NCBI RefSeq assembly: GCF_023015765.1
Contig: NZ_JALKAL010000011.1
Location: 6,693-70,692 of the forward strand
Source of the DNA: Ornithinimicrobium sp. F0845
GTDB taxonomy: Bacteria > Actinomycetota > Actinomycetes > Actinomycetales > Dermatophilaceae
Direction of reading: 5' to 3'
DNA: 64,000 nucleotides
Shown: positions 27,613 to 35,437 of the stretch, in pieces
Layout of the letters: each line of letters opens with the position of its first letter
How positions within the stretch are numbered: position 1 is the first letter of the stretch
Program-made: the position numbers and the translations under genes
Notes under the pieces: generated by a model
Database searches by the model: none
What the model was told of the DNA's origin: nothing
What the model saw: the letters and a program-made list of their open reading frames with translations, nothing else

Positions 27613-28317
27613 ATGACCGTTGAGACGTCTGCCACGCTCGCGGACCTTGTCATCCAGGACGCCCGGCGGGCCCGGATCCTGGAGTCCTTCGGCCTGGACT
27701 ACTGCTGCCACGGTCAGCACTCCCTCGCCGATGCGACGACCGAGGCCGGGGTGGATCTGCGCGAGGTGGTGCGGGCGCTCGACCTGCCCGCGCCGCCCAG
27801 CCCGCCGGTGCGCGTCTCCCAGGAGCAGGCCGACCTCGCCCACGACATCGTGGACACCCACCACGCCTACATGTGGGAGGAGATGCCGCGCCTGCGCGCC
27901 CTGGTCGAGAAGGTGGCCCGCGTGCACGGCGAGCGCCACCCCGAGCTGGCCCGCGTGGAGGCCCTGTTCACCGCCGCGATCGCCGAGCTCGATCCCCACA
28001 TGACCAGGGAGGAGCGCGTGGTCTTCCCGGCGATCAGCCGGTTGGAGAGGACCGGTGCCCACACCGGGTCGCTGGCCGCCCAGATCGAGGTGCTGGTGGA
28101 CGAGCACACCGTGGTGGGTGACCTCTTCAAGCAGCTCAACACCGCGACCGGTGGCTATGCGGTGCCGGACGACGCCTGCGGCTCCTACCGGGCGATGCTC
28201 GACGGGCTGCGCGCGATGGAGCTCGACCTGCACGAGCACATCCACAAGGAGAACAACGTCCTCTTCCCGGGTGCGCTGCAGCTGGAGCAGGCCGCGACCA
28301 CCCGCGGCGGGGCCTGA
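27613..28317 (+). CDS. Iron-sulfur cluster repair di-iron protein (RIC/YtfE/ScdA family)
   Basis: 234-residue protein. Residues 1-60 form the DUF542 domain with the paired cysteines in DYCCHGQ; the rest is a hemerythrin-like four-helix bundle whose iron ligands are recognisable (HHAYMWEEMP, HMTREERVVFP, DEHTVVGD, LHEHIHKENNVLFP). RIC proteins repair Fe-S clusters damaged by nitric oxide or oxidants, probably by delivering iron in the cytosol. ATG 27613 lies right after a TACGGT -10-like element, so the mRNA is probably leaderless. It is monocistronic and converges on the LysR gene; no nitrosative-stress regulator is adjacent. Confidence 0.92.
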   Translation: MTVETSATLADLVIQDARRARILESFGLDYCCHGQHSLADATTEAGVDLREVVRALDLPAPPSPPVRVSQEQADLAHDIVDTHHAYMWEEMPRLRALVEKVARVHGERHPELARVEALFTAAIAELDPHMTREERVVFPAISRLERTGAHTGSLAAQIEVLVDEHTVVGDLFKQLNTATGGYAVPDDACGSYRAMLDGLRAMELDLHEHIHKENNVLFPGALQLEQAATTRGGA

Positions 28318-28376
28318 ACGCTCCTCGCGAAGGCGAGACCAGCTGGGCCACGGCCCGATGCTCGACACTCGCTCGG

Positions 28377-29294
28377 TCACTGACCGGCAATCACCCATGT
28401 CGTATGCCGTGACTCACCGGCGCCCTCCGCCCGCAGGGCGCACACGACGGCACCGATGGCCGGCCGGTCGCCCGCTCCGGAGCGGGTCGCGGTGTGGACC
28501 TGCCGGCGTGGTCGCCCCGGCAGGGGCACGGCGCGCACGCCCGGGTGCGACGAGGCTTCCGACAGCCCGGGCAAGAGGGCTGCCGCGAGGCCACGCTCGA
28601 CCATGCGCAGCTGGACCTGCAGGTCGGAGGAGGTCACGGTGATGTCCGGCTCAAACCCAGCCTCGCGGCATACTCGCACCGCCCACTCCCGAGCGGGCGT
28701 GCCCGGCGGCTGGCCGGCCATCGGACGATCCGCCAGGTCACCCACCTCCAGGTGCCCCCAGTCCCGCGGCACCACCAGGTCGAGCCCGTCGGAGAGCAAT
28801 TCCGCCCGGTCCACGCCCAGGGTGCGCGGCAGTGGATGACCTGGGTACTCCTCCACCAGCACGAGGTCGAAGTCACCGCCGGCCAGGGCGGGCAGCGAGG
28901 CCTCCGGCTCCAGCTCGGTGACCTCGACCCGCAGCTCCGGATGCTGGCCCCGAAGGTCCAGGAGCGCCGGCGGCAGCAGGGTGAGCACGGCGCTTTGGAA
29001 GGCCGCGACGCGCACCGTCCCGACCACCTCGCCGTGCAGCCCGGCCAGGCCCGCCTCGGCGCGCTCCACCCCCGCGAGCAGGTGCACGGCGTGGCCGACA
29101 AGCAGCTCGCCGGCTGCGGTCAACCGGACCCGACGTCCCACCGGCTCGAGCAGCGCGACGCCTGCCTCCCGCTCGAGCACCCCCAGCTGGGAGGACACCG
29201 ATGACGGGCTGTACGACAGCGCCTCGGCGACCGCACCGATGGTGCCCCGCCGCGACAGCTCCACGAGTAGGCGCAGCCGCCGTAGGTCCAGCAC
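28377..29294 (-). CDS. LysR-family transcriptional regulator
   Basis: 305 residues. An N-terminal winged helix-turn-helix (LRRLRLLVELSRRGTIGA ... SYSPSSVSSQLGVLE) is followed by a periplasmic-binding-like effector domain starting near residue 90 (GTVRVAAFQSAV). The GTG start (29292-29294) has GGAG four bases upstream. It is divergent from the diaminopropionate ammonia-lyase/M20 pair across 86 bp holding an 8-bp inverted repeat, the usual layout in which a LysR protein controls the opposite operon in response to its substrate. The effector is presumably an amino acid or acyl-amino acid, which is inference. Confidence 0.9.
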   Translation of the reverse strand: MLDLRRLRLLVELSRRGTIGAVAEALSYSPSSVSSQLGVLEREAGVALLEPVGRRVRLTAAGELLVGHAVHLLAGVERAEAGLAGLHGEVVGTVRVAAFQSAVLTLLPPALLDLRGQHPELRVEVTELEPEASLPALAGGDFDLVLVEEYPGHPLPRTLGVDRAELLSDGLDLVVPRDWGHLEVGDLADRPMAGQPPGTPAREWAVRVCREAGFEPDITVTSSDLQVQLRMVERGLAAALLPGLSEASSHPGVRAVPLPGRPRRQVHTATRSGAGDRPAIGAVVCALRAEGAGESRHTTWVIAGQ

Positions 29295-29303
29295 GGCACT
29301 CCA

Positions 29304-29359
29304 ATCGTTCGGGTTTGTCGCATGGTTGATATCGAGTTTAGGCGCTAGACGCGAACGAT
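29304..29359. promoter_or_regulatory. Divergent LysR/ammonia-lyase control region
   Basis: ATCGTTCG (29304-29311) and CGAACGAT (29352-29359) are perfect inverted 8-mers 40 bases apart. A second small dyad, GATATC, lies between them, and the segment is locally AT-rich. The layout suits tetrameric LysR binding between divergent promoters. Confidence 0.5.
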
Positions 29360-29380
29360 CCTCTCCACGACACTGGCCGT

Positions 29381-30487
29381 ATGACGTCCTGGTTCAGCAA
29401 TCCCTCGGACCGCCGGTGGTCATCGACGGCGGCGCCACCCAGCGCCGCCCGCGACTTCCACCGCACTCTGGCGGGCTATGCACCGACCCCGCTGATCGAC
29501 CTCCCGGACCTGGCTGCGGAGCTGGGGGTCGGTCGGGTTCTCGTCAAGGACGAGTCGGCGCGGCTGGGCCTGCCCGCCTTCAAGATCCTCGGTGCCTCCT
29601 GGGCGTGCAAGCAGGCGCTCGAGCGCTGTCCCGGTGCACGGCTGGTGACCGCCACCGACGGCAATCACGGCCGGGCTGTCGCCCGGATGGCGCGCGAACT
29701 GGGGGTGACGGCCACCATCTTCGTCCCGGCCGTCATGCCGGAGAGCACCGCCGCTCTCATCGAGTCCGAGGGCGCCGAGGTGGTCCGGGTCGACGGCGAC
29801 TACGACGAGGCAGTCCGCTCGGCGGCAACCTATGCGGACGGGGGAGGCGCGCACGGGCAGCCACCGGGGACGGGATCACCCCGCGTGCTGGTCCAGGACA
29901 CCGCCTGGCCGGGTTATGAAGAGGTGCCGCAGTGGATCGTCGACGGCTACGCAACCCTGGTCGAGGAGGTGGACGAGGCCCTCGGCCGCCAGCCGGACCT
30001 CTTCGCGGTGCCGGTGGGTGTCGGGTCGCTGGCCCAGGCGGTCGTCGCCCACTACCGTCGCGGCCGACTCCCGCACGAGGCGCGTCGGGACGGTGCGGCA
30101 GGCGCCCCGACCGCCTACCCGACCCGGGTCCTCGCGGTCGAGCCCGACACTGCGGCGTGTGTCCTCGCCAGCCTGCATGACGGCAGACCCACGTCTGTGC
30201 CGACCCCAGACACGGTGATGGCCGGGCTCAACTGCGGCACCGTCTCGAGCCTGGCCTGGCCCACGCTCCGTGACGGGTGCGACGCGGCGGTCACGGTCAC
30301 GGACGAGGCCGCGCTGTCCGCGTCCCGCGACCTCGCGGCGCGCGGGGCGTCCTCCGGCCCGTGCGGTGCCGCCACCCTCGCCGGGGTGCGGGCTGCGTTG
30401 ACGGATCCATCCCGACGGGCTGACCTCGACCTGCCTCGCGATGCCGTCGTCGTGCTCCTCTCGACCGAAGGGCTCGACTCGGCATGA
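29381..30487 (+). CDS. Diaminopropionate ammonia-lyase family PLP enzyme
   Basis: 368-residue fold-type II PLP enzyme. ESARLGLPAFKILGA carries the lysine that binds PLP, TATDGNHGRAVA the Asn/Gly phosphate-side loop, and PVGVGSLAQAV the second phosphate loop. This set identifies diaminopropionate ammonia-lyase (DpaL/YgeX type), which converts 2,3-diaminopropionate to pyruvate and two ammonia. It is about 30 residues shorter than E. coli YgeX. The ATG 29381 lacks a strong ribosome-binding site. Its stop overlaps the start of the M20 hydrolase by 4 bp, echoing the ygeX-ygeY pairing in enterobacteria. Related serine/threonine-type deamination remains possible. Confidence 0.82.
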   Translation: MTSWFSNPSDRRWSSTAAPPSAARDFHRTLAGYAPTPLIDLPDLAAELGVGRVLVKDESARLGLPAFKILGASWACKQALERCPGARLVTATDGNHGRAVARMARELGVTATIFVPAVMPESTAALIESEGAEVVRVDGDYDEAVRSAATYADGGGAHGQPPGTGSPRVLVQDTAWPGYEEVPQWIVDGYATLVEEVDEALGRQPDLFAVPVGVGSLAQAVVAHYRRGRLPHEARRDGAAGAPTAYPTRVLAVEPDTAACVLASLHDGRPTSVPTPDTVMAGLNCGTVSSLAWPTLRDGCDAAVTVTDEAALSASRDLAARGASSGPCGAATLAGVRAALTDPSRRADLDLPRDAVVVLLSTEGLDSA

Positions 30488-31674
30488 CCAGCAAAGCCCC
30501 GATGACGACACCATCCGACGCCTCCCTCGCGAACCGGCTGCGGGCGTGGCGCCACCACCTCCACCGGCACCCGGAGACCGCGTTCGCCGAGCACGCGACC
30601 TCGGACTATCTCGCCTCGGCCCTGGAGGACCTGGGGTATGCCGTCACTCGCGGCATCGGCGGCACCGGCCTCGTCGCATCGCTGACCAGGGGGTCGTCCA
30701 GACGGGCTGTCGGCCTCCGCGCGGACATGGACGCGCTGCCGATCCAGGAGGTGCCCGGGCGCGCTCACGGGTCGGTCAACGACGGCGCGATGCACGCGTG
30801 TGGGCACGACGGCCACATGGCGATGGCACTCGGTGCGGCAGCCGTGCTGGCTGAGCGTGGCGGCTTCGACGGCACGGTGCGGTTCATCATGCAGCCAGCC
30901 GAGGAGCCAGGTCGTGGAGCGCAGGCGATGCTCGACGACGGACTGCTGGAGCGGCTTCCGCTCGACGTGCTCTACGGGCTGCACAACCTCCCGGGCGTCC
31001 CGGCCGGCCACCTGCACGTGCGCAGCGGCGCGATCATGGCCAGCGAGGACAACTTCACGGTCGTGGTCCACGGCCGCGGTGGGCACGCCGCGCGACCCGA
31101 GGCAGTCGTCGACCCGCTCGTGGTGGGGGCCGAGATCGTGCTGGCGCTGCAGACGGTGGTGGCGCGCGGCGTGCCCCCGGTGCACCCTGCCGTGCTGTCG
31201 TGCACCGGATTCGAGACTGACGGGGCGCGCAACGCCATCCCCTCGACGGTTCGCATCACCGGCGACACCCGCAGCTTTGACCCGGGGATGCAGGAACTGC
31301 TCGAACGACGAATCCGCGAGGTCGCCGCAGGCGTTGCGACGGCCCACGGCGCACGTGCCGACGTCTCCTACACCCACGAGTTCACGCCCACCATCAACAA
31401 CCGCGAGGTCACGGAACGGGCGGTCGCTGCCGCTGTCATGGCGCTGGGCGCCGACCGGGTCGACGGCGACTGTGCCCCGATCCTGCCGAGCGAGGACTTC
31501 GGCGTCCTCGCGCGCCACGTGCCGGCGTGCTTCGCCTTCCTCGGCAACGGAACGGAGGTCGGCCGTGGCGGGACACCGCTGCACAGCGCCGACTACGACC
31601 TCAACGACGACATCCTCCCCGCCGGTGTGGCCTTCTACGTCCAGGCAGTCCATGCCGAGCTGCCCGCACGTTGA
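30484..31674 (+). CDS. M20-family amidohydrolase (hippurate hydrolase/N-acyl amino acid deacylase type)
   Basis: 396-residue di-metal hydrolase. Metal ligands and catalytic residues are seen in LRADMDALP, HACGHDGHMA, MQPAEEPGRGA and LHSADYDLND, the pattern of IAA-Leu/hippurate hydrolases, where the first ligand is the Cys of ACGHDGH. It should release an amino acid from an N-acyl amide, and so may feed the ammonia-lyase encoded just upstream (4-bp overlap). Acetylated or otherwise acylated 2,3-diamino acids would fit such a pathway; that is inference. The gene is the last intact one before the degraded mobile segment. Confidence 0.87.
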   Translation: MTSKAPMTTPSDASLANRLRAWRHHLHRHPETAFAEHATSDYLASALEDLGYAVTRGIGGTGLVASLTRGSSRRAVGLRADMDALPIQEVPGRAHGSVNDGAMHACGHDGHMAMALGAAAVLAERGGFDGTVRFIMQPAEEPGRGAQAMLDDGLLERLPLDVLYGLHNLPGVPAGHLHVRSGAIMASEDNFTVVVHGRGGHAARPEAVVDPLVVGAEIVLALQTVVARGVPPVHPAVLSCTGFETDGARNAIPSTVRITGDTRSFDPGMQELLERRIREVAAGVATAHGARADVSYTHEFTPTINNREVTERAVAAAVMALGADRVDGDCAPILPSEDFGVLARHVPACFAFLGNGTEVGRGGTPLHSADYDLNDDILPAGVAFYVQAVHAELPAR

Positions 31675-31680
31675 GGCATC

Positions 31681-31872
31681 GATTACTGGAGGCCCAGCAC
31701 TCGTCACGGCCAGACCGTCGGCTACTTCATCCCGGTCAAGCAGGGCCGGGCCGCCGACGCTGCCGCCCTTCGTGCGGCCGGGGAGAAGCTCGACGCTCTG
31801 CTGCAGGCCACTGAGGCAGAGGTTGATGTGATGGTTGAGGAGTACAAGCGCACCCGTAAGGCCGAGAAGTAG
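31681..31872 (+). pseudogene. Truncated Phd/YefM-type antitoxin remnant
   Basis: Only the 3' part of an antitoxin-like gene survives. In frame it reads TRHGQTVGYFIPVKQ, then a helical charged tail ending VEEYKRTRKAEK and TAG at 31870-31872. RHGxxVGxxxPV is the typical end of the DNA-binding domain of Phd/YefM antitoxins. The 5' half and any start codon are missing: the sequence begins a few bases after the M20 stop. No toxin gene can be recognised after it. It marks the left border of the degraded mobile region. Confidence 0.6.
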
Positions 31873-32144
31873 TGGCGGCGCGTCGCCTCGTCGAGCTGCT
31901 CGACGGCGGGCCGTTCCACGACGCTTCGAAGAGCCTGAGCTCGGTGGCAGTGAACCTGAGGACGACTACCAATTTAGTGGCTGAGCAGTCAAAGGCCGAG
32001 ACCGAGGCGCTTCGGGACCTGTCTACCCAGCACCAGCGGGAGTTTTGTGAGGACGCATCACTTCGGGTTCATACCATTGTCAATCGACCCACGGCCCAGC
32101 CACGCATTCCACTTCGCACCGTCGCCATAAATCCCAGCCCCCGG
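31873..32144. other. Degraded stretch with no recognisable gene
   Basis: 272 bases with lower GC than the flanks. An open frame begins GTG 31872 and runs into the transposase remnant, but its first 90 codons resemble nothing known and are probably fused debris. A toxin partner for the broken antitoxin was looked for and not found. Confidence 0.4.
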
Positions 32145-32370
32145 CAGCGTGACCTGTTCGACACCACCGCCTGGAAGGCCTCGCACTCCCGACGGGTCGC
32201 GATCGAGTCCACCAACGCCGAGGCCCGCAACCACTGCGCCGACATCAACCGCGGCTACACCCGTGTCTTCGGACTCGCCCACACCAGCCTGCTGCTCGCA
32301 TTCGGCCTCGCCGGGCTCAACGTCCGCATCCTGCACGACTGGCACGAGACCCCGCCGACTGCCCGACCCC
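32145..32370 (+). pseudogene. Transposase C-terminal remnant 1
   Basis: About 75 codons match the C-terminal end of DDE transposases: AWKASHSRRVAIESTNAEAR, then INRGYTRVFGLAHTSLLLAF and LNVRILHDWHE. The Arg-x-x-x-Glu and GLAHTSLLLAF stretch is the usual last helix region. The catalytic Asp residues and the start are missing, so it is inactive. The second remnant at 34431-34755 has the same layout (NRRSRIEGLNG ... LNRGFIRCRGRAATGLLTAF ... HKWH), in the same orientation. The insertion-sequence family was not assigned. Confidence 0.68.
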
Positions 32371-32531
32371 TGGGCAGGGTCCGTCGACGTGCCACTGGAC
32401 TCTCGGCCACGGCAAAAGGCCACCACCGGCGGCCGACCCCCTCTCCCCGCACCGGCCCTCCACGGCGGTCGTCACCGCGTCTCATCGCTGCACTTCGCAC
32501 TGTCGCTGCTCCTGGCGACCCCAGGAACGGC

Positions 32532-32567
32532 GAAAGTCCCGATCAGATCGCTCTGACCGGGACTTTC
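32532..32567. repeat. Hairpin with conserved loop, copy 1
   Basis: GAAAGTCCCG (32532-32541) and CGGGACTTTC (32558-32567) form a perfect 10-bp stem. The loop CAGATCGCTCTGA is identical to the loop of the hairpin at 35039-35072. It follows transposase remnant 1 by about 160 bases and may be an IS-associated terminator. Confidence 0.65.
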
Positions 32568-32700
32568 ATCAACCTGCTGCGGGCAGTTTCGTCAACTACC
32601 TCTCGGTGGGTAGTTCCCGAAACTCCCTGATGCGTCCACCCAACACATGGTTGCTCTCCAGGCACAGCCGATGGTGGACTCCAGGCACACCTTTGAGTTC

Positions 32701-34338
32701 TTATGCCCGGACGTACTTGGCGCCGCGGCGCTCGCCGACCAATCGCAGCTCACCGCGGTCGACCATGCGCTTGAGCACCCCCCTGGCTTGCGTCGGCGAC
32801 ACCTGGCACAGCCCCGCCGCTTGCGCTCGGGTGATCGATCCGTACGCATCCACGTAGTCACCGATCATTCGCTCTTGCTGGATGGGGTCTGCACCCTTCA
32901 CGCGCACGTAGGCGGTCCGATCCTGCGCCAGGTCGTAGAACCGGGGAGTCAGGTGCAGGCGTCGGCTCCGGCCGACGCCTCGGCTCTCGAGGATGCCCAG
33001 CTCCACCAGTTGCGTGGTGGTGCTTCGCACCGTTGCGGGGAGCATGGCCAGGGCCTCGGCGAGCTCGCTCGGTGCGGCTGAGCCCATCGCCTTGATCTCG
33101 TGCACCACCCGCAACTGATCCAACCCCAGAGAGCGCTGCTGTTCGTTCTCAAACGTCAGCAGGAAGCGGACCAGATCGAGGTCCGCCGTTCCGAGAGGGA
33201 CGGAAACCAAGACTGAGTTCGTCGTGGAGCGTGCATAGCTCGGCGCGTCGCGGCCGGCCCGCAGCTGCTGCTCGAACATCTCGTTGACCCCCTTACCCTT
33301 GCGCTCGACCAGTCCGGCCCGCTTGAAGGCGTCGGCAAGGATCGGGCTCCTGGGACGAGACTCATCCAGGATGTTGTGGATCGTGACGCCGGGTGGCAGA
33401 CCGCCTGGGTTGCTCACCACGAACTCGGCATCGCCGATCTGCACCCTCGTGGGACCGAGGGCCGAGTAGTCGCGGTGCACGATGGCATTCGCGACTGCTT
33501 CGCGTCGGGTCACTGACGGGATGAGCGGGACGTCGACTCGGTGGATACCCGCCATCAGCTCCGTCACGCTGTTGCGCGCATCGATGAGTGCCTGCATCTC
33601 CTCGGTGACACGCAGGAGTGGCCCGACCAGGCGTTCGTTGGAAGGGCTTGCCACCCGCAGGTCCTGGAAGATGAACTCTGCGTTGGGCACCCATCGTGCG
33701 ACTGCTTCAACCCTGCCGAACAGCAGGATGGCGCCGAGGCTCACCGGGGCCGCAAGGGGGACCAAACCGAGAGCTCGAAGGATGTCCTCGTCCTGGAGGT
33801 TCGCGGTGCTGTCCCTGGTCAGGCTGGAGAGTCGGCGATAACGGTCGAACTCAGCCGGGTCGAGATCCGTCTGGGTGGCGCCCACCGCGACGGCAGCGGC
33901 GTAGTCCTGCCCGCGGGTGACCATCCCCATGCTCACGATCTCCTGCGGCGACATGGGCACGCACTGGGGTTGGCCGAGGGTGTCGAGCACTCGCTTGGTG
34001 TAGTACCCATCCTTGGTCGCTACAGGGCCCGGCGTCGCCAGCGGCACATCAATGCGGAACACCTGTTGTCCGTCGATGTGCTCCAGCCTCACCGCGACTC
34101 CAAGTGGGGGGTCGGTGCTGTTCTGGACGTATGCCGCCACCCGCGCCGGATCCATGTGGCCGCCAGGGCGCGGCTGGGCACCTACGACCCGTCCGTCGTC
34201 ATCCACACCGAGCAGGAGTGTGCCGCCTTGGGAGTTCGCCAGGCAGGTCACGGCCTTGGCGAGGTCCCGATCGTTGAGGTGAGACTTGAACTCGGTCGTC
34301 AGCGTCTCGCCACCCCGAAGGAGGTCCCTCGTGTCCAT
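32701..34338 (-). CDS. AlbA_2/Schlafen-type ATP-binding transcriptional regulator
   Basis: 545 residues. Residues about 8-130 form the AlbA_2 (AAA_4) domain (ETLTTEFKSH, LANSQGGTLLLGVDDDG), residues about 290-400 an HATPase_c_4-like domain (VANAIVHRDYSA, GLPPGVTI, GLVERKGKGVNEMFEQQ), and the C-terminal 150 residues two winged-helix DNA-binding units (TRAQAAGLCQVSPTQARGVL). Such proteins act as DNA-binding regulators or defence-associated ATP-binding proteins; the function here is open. Start ATG 34336-34338 lies 5 bases after TACTGT, with a CATAATTATG palindrome upstream. It ends in TAA and is flanked by two same-orientation transposase remnants, so it was probably acquired. Its GC content looks lower than that of neighbours. 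Confidence 0.85.
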   Translation of the reverse strand: MDTRDLLRGGETLTTEFKSHLNDRDLAKAVTCLANSQGGTLLLGVDDDGRVVGAQPRPGGHMDPARVAAYVQNSTDPPLGVAVRLEHIDGQQVFRIDVPLATPGPVATKDGYYTKRVLDTLGQPQCVPMSPQEIVSMGMVTRGQDYAAAVAVGATQTDLDPAEFDRYRRLSSLTRDSTANLQDEDILRALGLVPLAAPVSLGAILLFGRVEAVARWVPNAEFIFQDLRVASPSNERLVGPLLRVTEEMQALIDARNSVTELMAGIHRVDVPLIPSVTRREAVANAIVHRDYSALGPTRVQIGDAEFVVSNPGGLPPGVTIHNILDESRPRSPILADAFKRAGLVERKGKGVNEMFEQQLRAGRDAPSYARSTTNSVLVSVPLGTADLDLVRFLLTFENEQQRSLGLDQLRVVHEIKAMGSAAPSELAEALAMLPATVRSTTTQLVELGILESRGVGRSRRLHLTPRFYDLAQDRTAYVRVKGADPIQQERMIGDYVDAYGSITRAQAAGLCQVSPTQARGVLKRMVDRGELRLVGERRGAKYVRA

Positions 34339-34343
34339 GCGCG

Positions 34344-34362
34344 ACAGTATTGCATAATTATG
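34344..34362 (-). promoter_or_regulatory. AT-rich promoter and palindromic operator of the AlbA_2 gene
   Basis: TACTGT (minus strand, 34344-34349) precedes ATG 34338 by five bases, so transcription may be leaderless. CATAATTATG at 34353-34362 is a perfect 10-bp palindrome just upstream. A protein with C-terminal winged helices could repress itself here. Confidence 0.45.
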
Positions 34363-34430
34363 AGCGATGATCCGGTATGGCCTCATCGAATCATATTGTT
34401 TAATCCGTTGAACACCTGACCGGCGCCCAA

Positions 34431-34755
34431 CGCTTCAAAGGTCCGGCCCTGGCCGGACGAGGGCACGCAGTGCGGAGGCGGGGCCACCGTCACCGTGCCC
34501 GTCACCACCCTGGAACGCGACCGGCAACCGCTGCCCTGGCAGAGCACCGCGTGGGCGAAGTCCTGGAACCGACGCAGCCGCATCGAAGGACTCAACGGCC
34601 TCACCCGATACCTCGACGTCAACCTCAACCGCGGCTTCATCCGCTGCCGCGGACGCGCCGCCACCGGGCTGCTCACCGCCTTCGCGCTGCTGGGCATGAA
34701 TGTCCGCCGCCTGCACAAGTGGCACACCACCCACGAGCTCGACGACCCTGGCGGC
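34431..34755 (+). pseudogene. Transposase C-terminal remnant 2
   Basis: In frame it reads CGGGATVTVP, WQSTAWAKSWNRRSRIEGLN, LNRGFIRCRGRAATGLLTAF and LNGL/MNVRRLHKWH. The Arg-x-x-x-Glu and final-helix motifs mirror those of remnant 1 (32145-32370), but identity is clearly partial, so these are two members of one transposase family rather than one split copy. No catalytic Asp pair or start codon is left. Sequence after the last motif (34756-35038) is non-coding debris. Confidence 0.65.
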
Positions 34756-35038
34756 TGGTCCTCGACGAGGAGCCAGATGATCGGCCGCTCGACCACTACT
34801 ACCGCACCGACCGACGAGCCCGCAGCCCCGGCGCCCGTCCGTAGCCGCGTTCCTATCCACCGCTTGATCCCTTTGTGCAGCAACCTGCTGCACTATTGCC
34901 CGGCTCGGGCTCTCCGGCAGCCCGAACGCGTTCTCGCACGCGTTCAACCACGCCTCACAGGGCGTGCGAGCACCTCGAGGACCGGTCGCGAACAGCACGG
35001 CCCACCCGTCCCGCGTCCTTGAGCTGCCAGCAACGACG
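34756..35038. other. Degraded non-coding tail of the mobile region
   Basis: 283 bases after transposase remnant 2 with no recognisable gene in any frame. It ends at the second copy of the duplicated hairpin. No copy of the tRNA-Leu 3' end was found here, so an attachment site is not supported. Confidence 0.4.
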
Positions 35039-35072
35039 AAGTCCCCGGCCAGATCGCTCTGACCGGGGACTT
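35039..35072. repeat. Hairpin with conserved loop, copy 2
   Basis: AAGTCCCCGG (35039-35048) and CCGGGGACTT (35063-35072) form a 10-bp stem around CAGATCGCTCTGA, the same loop as at 32532-32567. It lies 42 bases beyond the 3' end of tRNA-Leu on the minus strand, so it may terminate that transcript. Confidence 0.65.
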
Positions 35073-35113
35073 TCGGGAAGAGATGACCCCGACATTCGGG
35101 AACATCCCCTCGG

Positions 35114-35197
35114 TGCGCGAGGGGGGAGTTGAACCCCCACGCCCTTTCGGGCACACGGACCTGAACCGTGCGCGTCTGCCTATTCCGCCACTCGCGC
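35114..35197 (-). tRNA. tRNA-Leu (anticodon CAG)
   Basis: 84-nt class II tRNA on the minus strand. The acceptor stem is GCGCGAG/CTCGCGC (35191-35197 with 35115-35121), with discriminator A at 35114. The anticodon loop TTCAGGT gives CAG (leucine CTG codons). A long variable arm (TGCCCGAAAGGGCG) and the T-loop GTTCAAC are visible. CCA is not encoded. It lies between the degraded mobile segment and the fhaA operon. Confidence 0.95.
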
Positions 35198-35437
35198 GAG
35201 TGCCGGGCAAGATTAGCACGCACCGGAGGCAGATCCCGCATCGGCGCCGGTCACGCCCCGTGCGACTGGGCGTCGGGCCGCGACCGGAACCGCCACGCCT
35301 TGACGGGCGTTGCCTACCTGCCACCTCCGATGCGGCGCGGATGCCCGCCGGAGTCCCCGTGCAACAGTACGATCGAAGAGGCCACCTGCCCACCTGGCGC
35401 TGCGCGCGGGAGGGCACCGACCAGCGAAGGGAGTGTC

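Noticed and set aside
31872-32630. Intact 252-codon gene downstream of the broken antitoxin
   Set aside because: Only residues about 92-166 match anything (transposase end); the rest differs and looks like fused debris, so it is listed as a remnant.
31675-35197. tRNA-Leu as attachment site of an integrated element
   Set aside because: No second copy of the tRNA 3' end was found in the region and no integrase gene is present.
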